A DNA stretch of 58,778 nucleotides from Chlorokybus atmophyticus. Its lineage: Eukaryota > Streptophyta > Chlorokybophyceae > Chlorokybales > Chlorokybaceae. How positions within the stretch are numbered: the stretch's first letter is position 1; each line of letters begins with the position of its first letter. Where the stretch lies: the NCBI GenBank assembly GCA_009103225.1, contig RHPI01001855.1, positions 74,518-133,295 of the forward strand, written 5' to 3'. The notes under the pieces are model-generated. The model was not told the origin of the DNA. It was given only the letters and a program-made list of their open reading frames with translations, and searched no databases. Below are positions 55,168-58,778 of this stretch, in pieces. A program made the translations under genes and the position numbers.

Positions 55168-55716
55168 TGTGAACCACCGTTACATTCTGGGCAACGTGCT
55201 CACCGCATTGGATGCCATTCACTATGCGCATGCCTCCAACCAGTCCGCAGCCCTGCTTTTGCTCGACTTCAAAAAAGCATTTGACCGCATCGATTGGGCG
55301 TTCTTGAAGCGAGTGATGGGAGCACTGGGATTCAGCAGTCAAATTTGTAGCTGGGTTCGCACTCTCAATAGTGGGGGCTTCGGTTTGGTCATGGTCAATG
55401 GCTTCCTCTCCTCTGAGTTTCAGCTCTAACGCAGCGTCCGGCAAGGCTGTCCGATGGCTCCTGCACTGTTTGTTATGGCTATGGAGGCACAGGGGAGCCT
55501 TCTCAAGTCGTACACCCTGCCTGCAAAGGCCTGCTACTCTCAATGGACCCCGAGGCCAACGGGGACCACGCTGATGACATCTGCTACTTTGCCGTTGCGG
55601 ACGACACAGCAGTCCTTCTACAAGTTACCCCCTCTACATGCGTTGCTTTCTTTGCTATTATGCACACGTAGTGCTTGGCTTCCGACTCTCTTCTCAACAT
55701 TTCGAACGTCGGTGGG

Positions 55717-55764
55717 CATTTTGCTTGGCACAGCCAGAACGTTCTGGCTGTGCCAAGCAAAATG
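55717..55764. repeat. Perfect 48-base palindrome without spacer inside LINE copy 2
   Basis: 24 bases from CATTTTGCTTGGCACAGCC to 55740 are followed immediately by their exact reverse complement. Three copies of GGTTAACCT follow at 55764-55791. Confidence 0.96.
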
Positions 55765-57899
55765 GTTAACCTGGTTAACCTGGTTAACCTCTCCGCCCCC
55801 GGACTGGGGAGTTTGCTGGCTTGAGGAGGGCCTGGCCGCTACCTTGCTGGGTGTACCTATGGGAGTTTCTCTGCAATAGCACCAGCTTCTCTCCTCAGTG
55901 TTGGACAGGATGCGAAGCAGGCTGAATCTCTGGTTAGGACACTACCTCTCGCAGCTGCGGGCTCTCGTGTCCAGCCAATCCGTCTTGTCATGTCTAAGGT
56001 ATCTTGTGGCGGTGGCGTCACCTTCAGCTTCGGAACTAGCCCGCCTGCGACAAGACCGCACTGCTTTCCTTTGGTCTGCTCACGGTTCAACCTCTCCATC
56101 CACTCGGGGAAAAGTAAGGTGGGAGGTGGTGTGCCTTCCCAAGTCGGACGGGTTAGGCATACTTGACCCGCACAGACAAGCACAAGCACTGGCAAAGTGG
56201 GCCGTCCGCTTGCTGGATCCGTCGTGGGCGCCTTGTGGAAAATCTCTAAGGTATTTTCAGATGCAAGCATGGGTCTCAGACCCCCGGGACCCCTCCATTA
56301 GCTGGCTCCCCCCCGGCTCAGCCTTGCTTGCTCCAGGTCTAAGGGTTTACGGCCGTGTTGCAAAGCACTGACAGCCAATCTTCAAGGCCTGGCAAGCAAT
56401 ACCTCGTAGCCTCCGCCACCCTCCCATCTCGTATGAAGAAGTATTGCGCCAGCACCTCTTCTTCAACGCTCTCATCACCGACCCCACAGGCAGAGTATTA
56501 GGGTCGGGTCCTTCTCGCAGGCTGTACAAGGTATGGGCGGTGGCGGGCTTCCACCGTGTGTGGGACCTTTGGGATGAGGTTTTACGCCGCCCTTACACCG
56601 CGGAGGAACTATTGGGCTCCGACTGCTACTCAGGTGCGCCTGCAGTCCCTCTGGCAGGCACTCCCAGCCTCCTGACAGGCTTTGCTAGTCGCAGGGCCAT
56701 GCTCCCCGTTGCCGGGGGAATGGTGGGCCCTTCCCTCCGCAGACGCCAGTTTCAGCAGCGCTCTCCTCGTCAAGAGCGCCTCCATCTCCCAATGCCACGG
56801 CCTCCTTTTTCCCTTGGGTGGACCTGAAGGCGTGCAGCTGGGGGCGTGCACAGGGCCATCTTCGTTTCTCCTGCAGAGCCTGCGTCTACTGCGTGTGGTC
56901 CCCCGGCCGGCACGAACGCTGATAGGCCCCGCTCCCTATTCTCCGGCCCGGCTGTCCCTGCCAAATAAATACACTGGCTGGGTCGCTGTTGGTATGGCTG
57001 CCCTGTCTAATCTGTTTTGCGACCCGGCCTCAGTGTCCTGGCAGGGACCCGGAGCAAGCCACCAAGCTTACCCGGCCCTGGGATTACACCCAGCTTGGGG
57101 TACAGGTTGCCCAGCCGGCGTTATCTCCCGCTTGTTCTGGGTCCGCGGCGCTGGGCTATGCTCAGTTCTTCCATAGTTTGGCCCCGTGTCTGGAAGTTGC
57201 TTCACCGCCTCCCCTCCCCCGGCAAACAATGCTCACTTTTATGGCTGATTACGCAGGATGCCCTCACCACCGGTGAACGGCTACAACACTTTCAAGACGC
57301 TGACCCTACCTGCATGAGCTGCTCCTCGCTGGACGTTGAGACCACCCTTCATATTTACGTGCACTGTTCCGTAGCTTCATGGTCTTTCGTCTCCGCCTTG
57401 TTGACTAGACCAAGAGCTTCGGCAGATTTCTCCCCCGTGTCCCTGTTGCTCGGCGTGGGTTGTCCTGTTCGTCCAGCATCGCTTGCTGGCGTGTGGCAGG
57501 CAGCCCGTGCTACTGCCTTGTGGTGTTTATGGTGCTTCCGATATTCTCACCGTTATGACCCTCGCCCTCCTCCCCTCACTGCTCTTCAAGATAGGTTCCT
57601 TCAGGCTCTCCTACTCCGAGCCGCCATGAAAAGTGGGTATCAATCGTTTCTGCTCCTATGCGGGACAACAAACGCCAAGCTGCTCTGCACAAGTTTCAGT
57701 CCTCTTGGGGCTGCAACTCACTCCTCTGCTCAGTGACTGGCTCGCTGCCTGTTCCTGCGGTCACTTAATATAGCTGGGATGTGCTCGTAGACTCTTAGTT
57801 TCTGTGTTCTTACGCTAGGTAGTTTCTCTTTTCATCTCTTCATACTTTGTTTCTAATATATGCTGAACATGTTTGCAATAAGAAACAAAAAAAAAAAAC

Positions 57900-58260
57900 T
57901 GAGCTCGAGTTGGAGCTTGAGCTGCAAGTACGGCAAAAAAGGAAGCGGAAGCTCGTGTAAGAGTTGCTGGTGAAGGCCACAAGGCGGGGGGAGAAAGGTT
58001 TCAGAGACTGTGGGAGCTGAAAGAACTGGTGGCGTCAGCAAGGAGAAGGAGGAGAAGCATGGTGGAGCTGTTGCTGTGCAGAAAGGAGTGAAAGACGTTG
58101 CCAGAGTAGCAGTGCATGTGGGAGCACAAGCAGGAGACAGCATGAAGGACCATGTGAGCTACAACAAAGGTTTGCAGGTGATGAGCTTTAAGAAGACACT
58201 CATGAAAGGAGCGGGGAGCATGTCAATGATGGTGTCTCCTGAGACGAAGACTTGAAGATG
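57900..58260 (+). CDS. Possible C-terminal exon of an unrecognised gene
   Basis: Right after the LINE tail, one frame gives ELELELELQVRQKRKRKLV, TAA, ELLVKATRRGERFQRLWELK. Another (58010-58255) gives VSKEKEEKHGGAVAVQKGVK, VAVHVGAQAGDSMKDHVSY and ends in TGA. Charged composition suggests coding, but there is no family match and the frames conflict. The LINE may have landed in this gene. Confidence 0.25.
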
Positions 58261-58778
58261 TGAAGTGAAGCACTCAAGCTGCCCGAGTGGGAGTGTTGAA
58301 AGTTTGCTTGCATAGTTGCACTGTTGAGTGCATATTACGGTACGGTGCAGGGTCCAGTGCTCCAATTAACATGCAGACAGTTGGCCGAATGGCCGCACAT
58401 GTAGCTCCCTCCTCCCCTCCCTCGCCCTCATTCTCCTCCATGCTCTTACCCTTGCGTCGCCCTTGCTCTTGCCCTCGTCCGCGCCTCTTCCCCTCGCTCT
58501 ACCTCTCCCTCCTCCCCTCCCTCGCCATCGCTGCAACTAGCCACCGCCGACGTTTATTGCCTATCCTGATTCGCACCACACCCGAGACGCCGTTTGCTTC
58601 GAGTTGATGGTGTATGAATCAAGCATCTAAATAGCCTGAATAGCCAACTTGCTGTAGTGTCAACAAAGAGACACATGTAGATGTGGCAATCACAAACTAA
58701 GTTGATACTTTGTATTGTAGCCATAGCTTTGTATGGAAGTATGCTCAATAAAAAGCAGAATATGACTGGTTTTGTGCA
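58261..58778. other. Window end, no supportable gene
   Basis: Pyrimidine-rich CCTCCC stretches (58400-58540) and an AATAAA at 58747 are present. No coding motif is recognised on either strand. Confidence 0.5.

Larger units (their letters stand above)
54010..57899 (+). mobile_element. LINE-1 copy 2, endonuclease end to poly-A, broken
   Basis: It starts inside the endonuclease (ERDIDRFYASSCLQELTTLA, ILSDHFPIFHSV with the terminal S-D-H motif, 54120-54163). A spacer (54215-54700) follows with FIFWFEEGLELFTALAKQHH and FSNRWRLVGERTSSSFF. The RT has HSLGKVGLTAHFWQHVWPTL, MLHKQGDLR, NHRYILGNVLTALDAI, LLLLDFKKAFDRIDWAFL and RSVRQGCPMAPALFVMAMEA. The post-RT part ends with a zinc motif (CMSCSSLDVETTLHIYVHC, near 57310-57366). 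TAA at 55427 and TGA at 56369 interrupt it, and two palindromes alter the frame. Twelve A at 57887-57898 mark the 3' end. It is about 5'-truncated and inactive. Close relative of the LINE at 10.9-22.5 kb. Confidence 0.9.

Overview
This is a eukaryotic nuclear window. The one clear host gene, VID27, has eight exons with GT-AG introns of 63-153 bases. No bacterial-style operons are present. About 60 percent of the window is transposable elements: Ty3/gypsy with chromodomain, Ty1/copia, L1-like LINEs, a hAT element, and tnp2/CACTA-like transposases with a Ulp1 protease. Dense TGCATG/TGCGTG microsatellites, short introns and a possible TGTAA polyadenylation signal after VID27 suggest a green alga. 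I cannot name the species from sequence alone.

Layout. 98-2100 (+): the 3' eight exons of a VID27-type gene; the 5' part lies outside the window. 2101-9570: no supportable gene, only small repeats. 9570-10330: a degenerate tandem array. 10423-10843 (-): two exons encoding an OTU-type cysteine protease fragment. 10863-22523 (+): a 5'-truncated LINE, split by an 8.7 kb Ty3/gypsy element (11600-20300; 1017-base LTRs; target duplication GTCCA). That gypsy element itself seems to carry a 1.67 kb repeat-rich insertion. 22585-33520 (-): coding pieces of a tnp2-like transposase C-terminal region and a Ulp1 protease, interrupted inside an exon by an almost intact 6.04 kb Ty3/gypsy element (26848-32890; 666-base LTRs; target duplication CAACC). 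34931-35243: an N gap. 35.2-38.3 kb: a cassette of poly-C, CA/TG-rich and palindromic repeats around small exons of a cysteine-rich protein of unknown family. 38.5-41.9 kb (+): a decayed hAT transposon. 42.06-44.95 kb (-): a tnp2-like transposase. 45.76-46.97 kb (-): a decayed coiled-coil protein gene. 46.97-48.30 kb (-): a copia RT/RNase H fragment. 48.30-49.90 kb (-): a second tnp2-like transposase. 50.36-51.07 kb (+): a copia gag. 51.02-51.69 kb (-): a gypsy RNase H fragment. 51.91-52.24 kb: a satellite with 26-base monomers and a 104-base higher-order period. 52.6-54.0 kb (-): exons of an unrecognised gene. 54.0-57.9 kb (+): a second LINE related to the first, with two striking palindromes.

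The most interesting reading is that the minus-strand pieces at 44.9-42.1, 33.5-32.9, 26.8-22.6 and 10.8-10.4 kb are collinear parts of one large DNA-transposon gene. It would carry a tnp2 transposase core, a Ulp1 peptidase and perhaps an OTU peptidase, and it has been pulled apart by a hAT element, a gypsy element and a LINE with a nested gypsy. The tnp2-to-Ulp1 join is well supported by protein motifs. Membership of the OTU exons is inferred from strand, order and spacing.
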